Shown: positions 21,717 to 28,686 of the stretch, one piece after another
Numbering within the stretch: the first letter of the stretch is position 1
How the letters are laid out: each line of letters starts with the position of its first letter
Source: Verrucomicrobiaceae bacterium UBA7681
Lineage (GTDB): Bacteria > Verrucomicrobiota > Verrucomicrobiia > Verrucomicrobiales > Verrucomicrobiaceae
Length of the DNA stretch: 30,822 bases
Assembly (NCBI GenBank): GCA_002482965.1
Contig: DLGZ01000009.1
Coordinates: forward strand, 22,787 to 53,608
Direction: 5' to 3'
Notes under the pieces: generated by a model
Told to the model about the DNA's origin: nothing
What the model saw: the letters and a program-made list of their open reading frames with translations, nothing else
Database searches by the model: none
Made by a program: the position numbers and the translations under genes

Positions 21717-23348
21717 ATGCAGCAGGTGAATGACCATAAGGGGGATACCGTTCATTTTGAACCCTTTATTCCCCCATCGACGGAGGAGCTGGATGCGTTG
21801 ATTCCGGGCTACAAGTTCCTTGAGTTTATCGAGCGGGGCGGCATGGGCGCAGTTTACAAGGCGGTGCAAAAGAGCCTCAACCGTACGGTGGCGGTGAAAC
21901 TGCTGCCCCAGGTGCATCGGAACAAGGAGAGCTTTGCCGAACGCTTCAAACGCGAGGCCCATGCACTCGCGCAGTTGAATCATCCACACATCATCGCCGT
22001 GCATGACTTTGGTGAAACCCCCGACGGCCAGATGTACTACGCCATGGAGTTCGTCTCCGGCATGGATTTGCAGCATCTGCTGAAGCGTGCGCCACCCGAG
22101 CCCAGACAGATACTCAAAATCATCACCCAGGTATGCGAGGCGCTGCAGTTTGCCCACGAACACGGCATTGTGCATCGTGACATCAAGCCGGCCAATATTC
22201 TCGTCGATGAGCGTGGCAATGTGAAGGTCGCGGATTTTGGCCTGGCAAAGGTCATGGGCCAGCAAGGAGTCGATTACACCGCGACAGGCATGGCGATCGG
22301 CACGCCCGACTACATCGCGCCCGAGGCGCTCGAGCAGAGCAGGCACATCGACCATCGGGCGGACATCTATTCGCTTGGGGTGATGATCTATGAACTCTTC
22401 ACCGGGCATGTTCCCAAAGGGGTGTGGGAGCCGCCTTCGATTCGTTCCGGTGCGGACAAGGGCATCGATGCGGTCGTCAGCAAGGCGATGCAAAACAATC
22501 CCGAGAAACGCTACCAGCATGTGCGTGACATGACGCAGGTGCTGGAGAAGCTCTTCAAAAACAGTGACAACTGGAAAAACTTCCGGCGGCCGTCCAGAAG
22601 CGAACTGGTGAGCACTGTGGGCGAGCCGGTGAGAATTGCCACCGGCGCGGATACGGTTCGGATGAAACCCTCGGCGCGTTCAAAGCGCAGAATGGCCACG
22701 GTTGCGGGTGGGGTGCTGCTGCTGGGAACGGGGGGTGCCTTTTTGTGGCAATCGGGCTGGCTGACCATGCAGAAACAAGACCGGGTGCCAAACGTCGTAG
22801 CGAGCGCTCCATTACCGCCGCCAGTCGCTGCCGCAATTTCACAGCCTGCTCCAGCCAGACCGGCACCGGCGCAGTTGAATCTGGCGCTGTGGGTGCTTGA
22901 GCATGACGGATTCGTGAACGTCCAAACTCCTGTAAGCGCTGAGAAGCCGATGGGAGGAAATGCTGATATTTATCGTGCCAAAGCCCTGCCCTCAGGCCCG
23001 TTTACCATCTGGCGGGTGTGCTTTTCTCCGAAGCCAATTCTTGATCAATCCGAAATGGAGCAACTGGTCACGCGCATTCGTGAAGCCGGGACAGTTTCAA
23101 ATCTTAACCTCCGTGGTTTTGCCTTGCCTGTGGAAGCACTGGGCCTGCTGGCCAGCATCGAGACGCTCACGAATCTTGATATCATGGAAAGTCCGGCGAT
23201 CACCCGCGAAGCGATTCCTTATCTCGCCGCCTGCAGACATCTGACTTTATTGCGCGTCGGAGGTTTTAATCCGCCCTTGGACAGCTCCATCCCAGCCGAA
23301 TTGCGCACGCTGTTGCCTGATTGTGTGGTGAACGACAGCAATGAATGA
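21717..23348 (+). CDS. Transmembrane Ser/Thr protein kinase with LRR-like extracytoplasmic domain
   Basis: A 543-residue receptor-type kinase. The kinase domain (about 33-280) has the Gly-rich loop ERGGMGAV (39-46), Lys61 in VAVK, Glu80, the catalytic loop HRDIKPAN (153-160), DFG (173-175) and APE (201-203), so it should be active. A juxtamembrane segment leads to one membrane helix (about 326-345). A Pro/Ala linker (362-385) and an extracytoplasmic domain of about 155 residues follow. That domain has leucine-rich-repeat-like phrases (VSNLNLRGFALPVEALGLL, ETLTNLDIMES, RHLTLLRVGGF). It is not a PASTA kinase. The ligand is unknown. The gene lies between two glycosyltransferase genes, so a role in sensing or controlling envelope glycan synthesis is possible but inferred. 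Confidence 0.9.
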   Translation: MQQVNDHKGDTVHFEPFIPPSTEELDALIPGYKFLEFIERGGMGAVYKAVQKSLNRTVAVKLLPQVHRNKESFAERFKREAHALAQLNHPHIIAVHDFGETPDGQMYYAMEFVSGMDLQHLLKRAPPEPRQILKIITQVCEALQFAHEHGIVHRDIKPANILVDERGNVKVADFGLAKVMGQQGVDYTATGMAIGTPDYIAPEALEQSRHIDHRADIYSLGVMIYELFTGHVPKGVWEPPSIRSGADKGIDAVVSKAMQNNPEKRYQHVRDMTQVLEKLFKNSDNWKNFRRPSRSELVSTVGEPVRIATGADTVRMKPSARSKRRMATVAGGVLLLGTGGAFLWQSGWLTMQKQDRVPNVVASAPLPPPVAAAISQPAPARPAPAQLNLALWVLEHDGFVNVQTPVSAEKPMGGNADIYRAKALPSGPFTIWRVCFSPKPILDQSEMEQLVTRIREAGTVSNLNLRGFALPVEALGLLASIETLTNLDIMESPAITREAIPYLAACRHLTLLRVGGFNPPLDSSIPAELRTLLPDCVVNDSNE

Positions 23349-23376
23349 CTGACTCTTTTGCATCCATCCCATCCAT

Positions 23377-24954
23377 ATGAACCAGAACCCACGATCGAAA
23401 ACCGCCGGACATCCTCGCAGGCCGACCAAGGCCCGCAGCAATACTTCGGTGAAGGCAGGCAAGTACAAGACGATCAGATCTGAAGAGAAACTGCTTTTGA
23501 AAAGAGAGGCCGTGCCGAAGATTCGTGCAGCTTCCGGATATAAGCCTGCGGAGCAGAAAAAGCGGATTCAGGTGCAAAAGACAACGGCTGTCAAAGCACT
23601 TGCACAGCCGGGATCCAAAGCATTCACCGGTTTGTGTCAGACGGCGGAATCTCCGAGGATGGTGATGGCCAGCGGTGTGTCGGCACTCTTCACTGGCCGC
23701 AGCGTGAAGGCCTCAAAAAACACGCCATCATCTCCGCGTTATTCTTCTGGTGGCAGGCGTGGCAAGCCCAGGCTGCTGTGGGTGGGAGATGCACTCGTTC
23801 CCACCGGTTTTGCCACTGTCACTCATGCGGTGCTGGATCATCTGAGACATGACTGGGAGGTTATTGTCTCCGGCGTGAATTATGACGGCGCCGCACATGA
23901 TCTGCCCTACCGGGTCATGCCTGCGAGGCAGGACGGCGACATGTGGGGCATGAACCGTTTCCAACACCTTTGCACGGAGTTCGATCCCTCCGCGGTCGTC
24001 ATTAACAACGACTGGTGGAACGTCGCGCAATTTGCCAGGATCGCGCCTGTGAAGGTGCCGATCATTGGTTACATGCCTGTGGATGGCGGCAATCTCGACC
24101 CTGCGGCAATGGTTGAACTGAACCGGCTGCATGCTGCTGTTTGGTACACCGACTTTGGTCATGGCGCGGCCGGTCTTGCAGGTTTCACGGGCCAGCGTCA
24201 GGTTATTCCGCACGGCATCGACAGCGAAGTGTTCCGACCTTCGGACCGTCGTGCGTCACGGCAGAAGCTGGGGCTCGCCATTCCTCCAGACGCATTCATT
24301 GTTGGCAATATCAACCGCAACCAGCCGCGCAAACGGCTCGACCTCACGATCCAGATTTTTGCTGCATGGATCAAACAGCATGGCATCTCCAATGCGCATC
24401 TGCTTCTGCACTGCGCTCAAAAGGACACCGGCTGGGATCTGCGCCGAGTGGCCGCCTACTATGGTGTCGCCGACCGCTTGATCCTGACTGGTGCGGAAGA
24501 TATTCGCGATTTGCAGGATGTACACAGGCTGAGATCCATCTACAACTGTCTCGACGTGCAGATGACCACCACACTGGGAGAAGGGTGGGGACTCACCACG
24601 ATGGAAGGCATGGCCTGCGGCATTCCTCAGATCGTGCCCGATTCTTCTGCGCTGGGTGAGTGGGCCAAGCCTGCCATTAAAATTCCGTGTTCGCGCACGC
24701 TCATCCATCCTGAGATCAACACAGCCGGGGCCCTCGTGGATGAGGTGCCGTTTGTGGCTGCGTTGCAGGCGCTTTATCAAAGCAAGGCCACACGTGTCCG
24801 TCTTGCCGCAGAAGGACTGGCGCATGTGCGCGGTGAGGACTTCCGCTGGGAGACTGTGGCGGGACAGTTTCATGCGCTGCTGGCCGCCGCCGCTCCAGGC
24901 CAGGTGAAGCGGCGGCAGGAAACTCAATCCAGGATTTTCAGCAGCAGGGCTTGA
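23377..24954 (+). CDS. GT4-type glycosyltransferase with a long basic N-terminal tail
   Basis: A 525-residue protein in two parts. Residues 1-130 are low-complexity and very basic: I count about 30 Lys/Arg against about 5 acidic residues, with many Ser, Thr and Ala and no hydrophobic core, so probably disordered. From about 131 a GT-B glycosyltransferase begins (PRLLWVGDALVPTGFATVTH), with VIPHGIDSEVF, VGNINRNQPRKRLDL, and the GT4-type donor site TLGEGWGLTTMEGMACGIPQ. The enzyme part looks complete. The tail could bind nucleic acid, anionic membrane or acidic glycan; this is speculation. An alternative start at an internal Met (95 or 97) would remove most of the tail. The gene follows the kinase by 28 bases and may be cotranscribed. 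Its 3' end overlaps the remnant of the opposite-strand pseudogene. Confidence 0.85.
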   Translation: MNQNPRSKTAGHPRRPTKARSNTSVKAGKYKTIRSEEKLLLKREAVPKIRAASGYKPAEQKKRIQVQKTTAVKALAQPGSKAFTGLCQTAESPRMVMASGVSALFTGRSVKASKNTPSSPRYSSGGRRGKPRLLWVGDALVPTGFATVTHAVLDHLRHDWEVIVSGVNYDGAAHDLPYRVMPARQDGDMWGMNRFQHLCTEFDPSAVVINNDWWNVAQFARIAPVKVPIIGYMPVDGGNLDPAAMVELNRLHAAVWYTDFGHGAAGLAGFTGQRQVIPHGIDSEVFRPSDRRASRQKLGLAIPPDAFIVGNINRNQPRKRLDLTIQIFAAWIKQHGISNAHLLLHCAQKDTGWDLRRVAAYYGVADRLILTGAEDIRDLQDVHRLRSIYNCLDVQMTTTLGEGWGLTTMEGMACGIPQIVPDSSALGEWAKPAIKIPCSRTLIHPEINTAGALVDEVPFVAALQALYQSKATRVRLAAEGLAHVRGEDFRWETVAGQFHALLAAAAPGQVKRRQETQSRIFSSRA

Positions 24955-25252
24955 AAGCCGGCGCGGGGGCTGCGGCGAGCGCTGTCCTTCTCATGGTGGA
25001 GGGGGACCATTTCTTTGGGCGTGTTGGGGAACATGCGCTCCTCCAGCGCGCTGCCGCCAGCGATGACGCGGTATTGAGTGGTCACCGTCATCGGCCCTGG
25101 CCCATGTCCGCCTTGGCCTGCCAGTCACCCGCCAGCGTTTTCATTTTCTCAAACTCCGAAGAGCCGGTGTAGGGATTGGAAGGTTCACCAGCGGAGGTGG
25201 TGAGCACCGAGGAGAGGATGGACAGGGTGATAAGAATCAGATTTGTTTTCAT
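24924..25252 (-). pseudogene. Frameshifted and truncated DUF1579-like exported protein
   Basis: From the ATG at 25252 the frame gives a signal peptide (MKTNLILITLSILSSVLTTS) and a typical family start (FEKMKTLAGDWQAKADMGQG), then a premature TGA at 25088-25090. Shifting frame at that point, as if one base were lost in the GGGCC run, restores MTVTTQYRVIAGGSALEERM and FPNTPKEMVPLHHEK. These continue the same family without a gap. Soon after, the match ends and the frame stops at 24924. Even with the frame repaired the product would be about 109 residues, well short of the usual 150-190. The gene is thus broken twice. Its end overlaps the last bases of the GT4 gene on the other strand, which suggests a rearrangement removed its 3' part. 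A sequencing error could explain the frameshift but not the truncation. Confidence 0.8.
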
Positions 25253-25278
25253 AGGTGTGTGGTTTGTAACCGGGCGAA

Positions 25279-25288
25279 TTGTTAACAA
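25279..25288. promoter_or_regulatory. AT-rich divergent upstream region with a 10-base palindrome
   Basis: TTGTTAACAA at 25279-25288 is a perfect palindrome in an AT-rich stretch of about 140 bases (25253-25392), between the pseudogene start on the minus strand and the pyruvyl transferase start on the plus strand. Around it, GTTTGTAAC at 25262-25270 and GTTAACAAAC at 25281-25290 form a looser inverted repeat. It may be an operator left from the once-functional divergent pair. Confidence 0.3.
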
Positions 25289-25392
25289 ACTGGTTAAGTA
25301 AAAAGGCGGATTTTTTGTGATGTTATTTTTTCCCGTTCCGGCCTTCCATGGGGCTGTCATTCCAGTCCGATCCTGTGGTATCATGCCAGCGC

Positions 25393-26283
25393 ATGAAAAT
25401 CGCATTCGTTGGAGCTTCGGGTTACGGCAACACCGGTGATGACGCCTATCCGCTCGTCTTTGCAGAGCAACTGCCTGCGCATGAACTGGTTTATTACAAT
25501 TCGGACCTGCCGCGCAGCCTGCCTGACAATCTGGACATGATCGTCATTGGCGGCGGTGGGGTGCTGCACAATGTCGGAGCGGAGCCCGAGGAGGGCGAGT
25601 CACACCATTTCCGCTGCATGCGGTTTTACATGGATGCCGCCATTGAGCGTGGCATTCCCTGGGGCTTTCTGTCCTGTGGATTTCAGTTTCATGCAAAGCG
25701 CGATGCCGCCTATGCCCAGGCACTCAAACCCTGGGTGCCCTATTTGCAGCAGGCATCTTTCATCACGCTGCGTTCACGCGAATGTGTGCGCATCGCATGC
25801 GAGATCAGCGGCAGAACCGACGCGCAGTTCTTTCCTGATGCTGCGTACCTTTTTCATCCGGCGGGTGAGTGTGAGCAGTGCCAGCCAGGCGGCGTGACCA
25901 TCGTGCCCGCGGGCCAGGTCAATCCGCAGCACGTGCTCACCCACCACTACCTGCGCCAGTTTGCCGCCAGCGCCATTCCTGTGACCTGGCTGAGCATGGG
26001 GGCTGGGGTTGATGATGGCCGCCTGCTGGAGGATGCGGTGCAGCGCTTCCCTGAAACGCAGATCATCATGCGGGCAGATCCTGAGACGGCGTTTCGGTGC
26101 ATCGCTGCATCACGGCTGGTCATCACCGGTCGCTACCACGGCATGGTCTTCTCCAGAAGCAGCCGCGTACCCTTCATCACGCCTCTCGAGGTGCCGTATA
26201 AACTGCGTCACGAAGATTATTCCGCGCCGGTCACAACTGCTGCGGGGCACTTCGACGTGCTGCGGCGTTTTATCGGCGGGTGA
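25393..26283 (+). CDS. Polysaccharide pyruvyl transferase family protein
   Basis: A 296-residue cytosolic protein of the CsaB/WcaK family (PF04230), which transfers pyruvate from phosphoenolpyruvate to sugars of cell-wall or capsular polysaccharides. The N-terminus reads MKIAFVGASGYGNTGDDAYP, with the GNxGDDA signature. GGGGVLH follows at 53-59, and the C-terminal domain has the conserved GRYHG at 246-250 in a VITGRYHGMVFS strand. Some members of the family act as other GT-B-like transferases, so pyruvylation is probable but not certain. The ATG at 25393 begins the family's typical first strand; an upstream in-frame start at 25348 adds an unlikely tail. Its stop codon abuts that of the convergent gene. 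Confidence 0.88.
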   Translation: MKIAFVGASGYGNTGDDAYPLVFAEQLPAHELVYYNSDLPRSLPDNLDMIVIGGGGVLHNVGAEPEEGESHHFRCMRFYMDAAIERGIPWGFLSCGFQFHAKRDAAYAQALKPWVPYLQQASFITLRSRECVRIACEISGRTDAQFFPDAAYLFHPAGECEQCQPGGVTIVPAGQVNPQHVLTHHYLRQFAASAIPVTWLSMGAGVDDGRLLEDAVQRFPETQIIMRADPETAFRCIAASRLVITGRYHGMVFSRSSRVPFITPLEVPYKLRHEDYSAPVTTAAGHFDVLRRFIGG

Positions 26284-27087
26284 TCACCAGCGCTGCAGAA
26301 AGGCCGCCAGCTCAGCGGCGTCCACCTTCGGAAACTCGCGTCCCAGCGTGTTCTCACGATCCATGCCGAAGGCATAGCCCGTGCGCTGCGTGACATCGTG
26401 GTAGTTTTCAGGATAAAAGACCGCCACCGGTTTTTGTTCATACCACGCCGCCTGCTGAAGGCTGGACCAACTGCCAACGTAAGCGTGGCAGTTTTTGACA
26501 AGGTTCAGTGTCGCGGGCACGGTCAGGCTGTCGAGCACAGTGACATTGCCGCCTTCGAAACGGCGTGCATCCTCCGCCGCGTGAATGGCTTTGCCACCGC
26601 CACAGGATCGCAGGTAGCTGCGCGTCACGAGGAACACCTGAAACGGCAGTGTCCGCAGCGCTTGCACTGTCGTTTCGATCAGCTCCGGCGGTAGCGAGCG
26701 GTATGCTGCATTGCCCGCGAAGGGTTGAAAAACAATGTGCCCCTTCGAGTCAACGTCGTCCGGTGCGTCGAACACCGGCACATGCCCGTTTGCCGGGTCT
26801 CGTATCAGCTTTGCATAATCCACCCCCGCGAAATCACACAATGCACGGTTGATGTCCGGGCCGCGCAGCCCGGCGTCGAGGAACTCCTCATACTTGTGCG
26901 CGAGATCGTAGAGAATGAAATTTTTTGCATTGCGATGGTGGCGCAAGATCTCGATCGAGAACGGATTGTGCGAAGCCATGATCACGGGAAGCGGCAGCGT
27001 GGTTTCACTCAGAACGCGATAGCCGGAATTCTGATAGCAGGAGCGGATCACATCGCCGAGGCCGGCGGAAAAAAGGACGGGAGACAT
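26284..27087 (-). CDS. GT9-like (heptosyltransferase-type) glycosyltransferase
   Basis: A 267-residue protein that reads as a GT-B enzyme of the GT9/heptosyltransferase type. The N-terminus SPVLFSAGLGDVIRSCYQ has the GD-x-I motif; the mid-region GHIVFQPFAGN is followed by SLPPELIETTVQAL; the donor-site end has AYVGSWSSLQQAAWYEQKPV. It is shorter than typical LPS heptosyltransferases (about 320-350 aa), so the acceptor domain is reduced. The frame is open to 27201, but that extension would run over the start of the divergent esterase gene; the ATG at 27087 is preferred. It is convergent with the pyruvyl transferase and divergent from the esterase. A role in surface glycan assembly fits; the sugar is unknown. 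Confidence 0.75.
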   Translation of the reverse strand: MSPVLFSAGLGDVIRSCYQNSGYRVLSETTLPLPVIMASHNPFSIEILRHHRNAKNFILYDLAHKYEEFLDAGLRGPDINRALCDFAGVDYAKLIRDPANGHVPVFDAPDDVDSKGHIVFQPFAGNAAYRSLPPELIETTVQALRTLPFQVFLVTRSYLRSCGGGKAIHAAEDARRFEGGNVTVLDSLTVPATLNLVKNCHAYVGSWSSLQQAAWYEQKPVAVFYPENYHDVTQRTGYAFGMDRENTLGREFPKVDAAELAAFLQRW

Positions 27088-27145
27088 TTGTGAAGCAATG
27101 GTCCGGGTCCTGACGTTGACAAGGCTCTTCTCATCCCAACCCGCC

Positions 27146-28624
27146 ATGAAGATATTCGCCTCCCTCCTGCTTCTATCCCTGTCCGCCCAGGCTGCCATCA
27201 CGCTGCCTGCGGTTTTTTCCGATCACATGGTGCTGCAAAGCGGCAAACCGGTGCCCGTCTGGGGCACGGCGGATGCGAATGCGGAAATCACCGTTGCCAT
27301 CGCCGGACAGAAAAAAACTGCCAAGGCAGACGCGAAGGGGCAGTGGTCGCTGAAGCTCGATGCGCTCACCGTCACTGCTGAACCTCAGACGATGACCATT
27401 GGCGAGAAGACGATCAACGACGTGCTCATTGGCGAAGTCTGGCTCGGTTCGGGGCAGTCGAACATGGGGTTGCAGGTGCAGGGAGCCGATGACTATGAAG
27501 CCAGCAAGGCGGCGGCGAATGTGCCGCTGATCCGGGTGTTTACTGAAAGCAGTCCCTCGGCGACCACGCCGCAGTCCCAGGGCAAAGGTTCTTGGGTGCT
27601 TTGTTCTCCTGAGGCGGTGGGCCACTTTTCCGCCACGTTGTACTTCTTTGGCCGCAACCTCTACGATGTGTTCAAGCAGCCGCTGGGTCTCATCAATTCC
27701 TCCGTGGGTGGAACGCCGATTGAGTCATGGATCAGTCCTGAAGCGCAGCAGGCGAGTGCGGAACTGAAGCCCTTCTATGAGGCACTTAAACAGGAGGCGG
27801 GAAAGTTTGACGAAGCCAAAGCGATGAAGGGCTATGAGCGTGAGGTAGCGAAGTGGGCCGAGGATGTGAAGAAGGCCAAAGCTGCGGGCACGGACGTGCC
27901 GCGCAAGCCACGTGATCCACTGGATACACGCAAGCGCAAAGGTGACGTCGGTGGTTTGTTCAACGGCAAGATTTCGCCGCTCATCCCCTACGCGATCCGT
28001 GGGGCCATCTGGTACCAAGGCGAAGCCAACAGCGTGGACTACAAGGCACCCTATTATCAAAGCCTGCTCACGCTGCTGGCCAAAGACTGGCGCACACGCT
28101 GGAACGATGAGTTTCCCTTTGCCTGGGTGCAACTGCCGAATTTCACCCGTTCCGGTGAAGGCTGGCCGATTGTGCGCGAGCAGATGCTCAATGCGCTGAG
28201 CACGATCCCCAACAGCGGCATGGCGATAACCATCGACATCGGCGACCCCAAGAACATTCACCCGACGAACAAGCAGGAAGTCGGGCGCCGTCTGGCGCAG
28301 TGGGCGCTGGGCGCGGTGTATCACAAGGATGTACCTGCGATTAGCGGTCCGCTGATTGATGCGGCAACGGTGAAGGACGGCGCATTCGTGCTTACCTTCA
28401 AATATGCCAAGGGGCTGAATGCGAAAGGTGAACTCACTGAGTTTGAAGTGGCCGGAGCGGACGGTCAGTGGCATGCGGCGGAGGCGAAGATCGACGGTGA
28501 AACGGTGGTCGTTTCGTCCAAAGCTGTCACTGAACCGAAGCAGGTGAGGTATGCGTGGAAGGACAATCCCACGGCTTCCCTCTACAACGGTGCGGGCATT
28601 CCGGCGTCACCGTTTCGGAAGTGA
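27146..28624 (+). CDS. Sialate O-acetylesterase-like SGNH hydrolase
   Basis: A 492-residue exported protein with a signal peptide (about 1-17). The N-terminal beta domain has the usual family opening (LPAVFSDHMVLQSGKPVPVW). The SGNH part begins with GSGQSNM (101-107), where Ser105 is the nucleophile. SSVGGTPIESW follows (block II Gly), then a WYQGEANS segment, and a late DPKNIHPTNKQEVGRRLA with the catalytic Asp-x-x-His arrangement. The family removes acetyl groups from sialic acids, but in polysaccharide-degrading bacteria it more often acts on acetylated plant or algal glycans. The ATG at 27146 starts the signal peptide; the frame is open to 27098. A TTGACA lies at 27116-27121 but no good -10 box follows. 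Confidence 0.92.
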   Translation: MKIFASLLLLSLSAQAAITLPAVFSDHMVLQSGKPVPVWGTADANAEITVAIAGQKKTAKADAKGQWSLKLDALTVTAEPQTMTIGEKTINDVLIGEVWLGSGQSNMGLQVQGADDYEASKAAANVPLIRVFTESSPSATTPQSQGKGSWVLCSPEAVGHFSATLYFFGRNLYDVFKQPLGLINSSVGGTPIESWISPEAQQASAELKPFYEALKQEAGKFDEAKAMKGYEREVAKWAEDVKKAKAAGTDVPRKPRDPLDTRKRKGDVGGLFNGKISPLIPYAIRGAIWYQGEANSVDYKAPYYQSLLTLLAKDWRTRWNDEFPFAWVQLPNFTRSGEGWPIVREQMLNALSTIPNSGMAITIDIGDPKNIHPTNKQEVGRRLAQWALGAVYHKDVPAISGPLIDAATVKDGAFVLTFKYAKGLNAKGELTEFEVAGADGQWHAAEAKIDGETVVVSSKAVTEPKQVRYAWKDNPTASLYNGAGIPASPFRK

Positions 28625-28646
28625 GGCGCGCTGTGGAAAGATAGGA

Positions 28647-28676
28647 TTGACAGTCCTTTTGACGGGAGGGCATAAT
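28647..28676 (+). promoter_or_regulatory. Sigma70-type promoter just before the WD40-type gene
   Basis: TTGACA at 28647-28652 and CATAAT at 28671-28676 are 18 bases apart. The ATG of the next gene is only 10 bases after the -10 box, so the transcript would be leaderless or nearly so. The GGGAGGG at 28664-28670 lies inside the spacer and would not be transcribed, so it cannot serve as a ribosome-binding site from this promoter. Confidence 0.5.
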
Positions 28677-28686
28677 TGTCCCCATC

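Noticed and set aside
24951..25172. 73-codon plus-strand open frame over the pseudogene
   Set aside because: The opposite strand carries recognisable DUF1579-like sequence in two frames, so this frame is its shadow.
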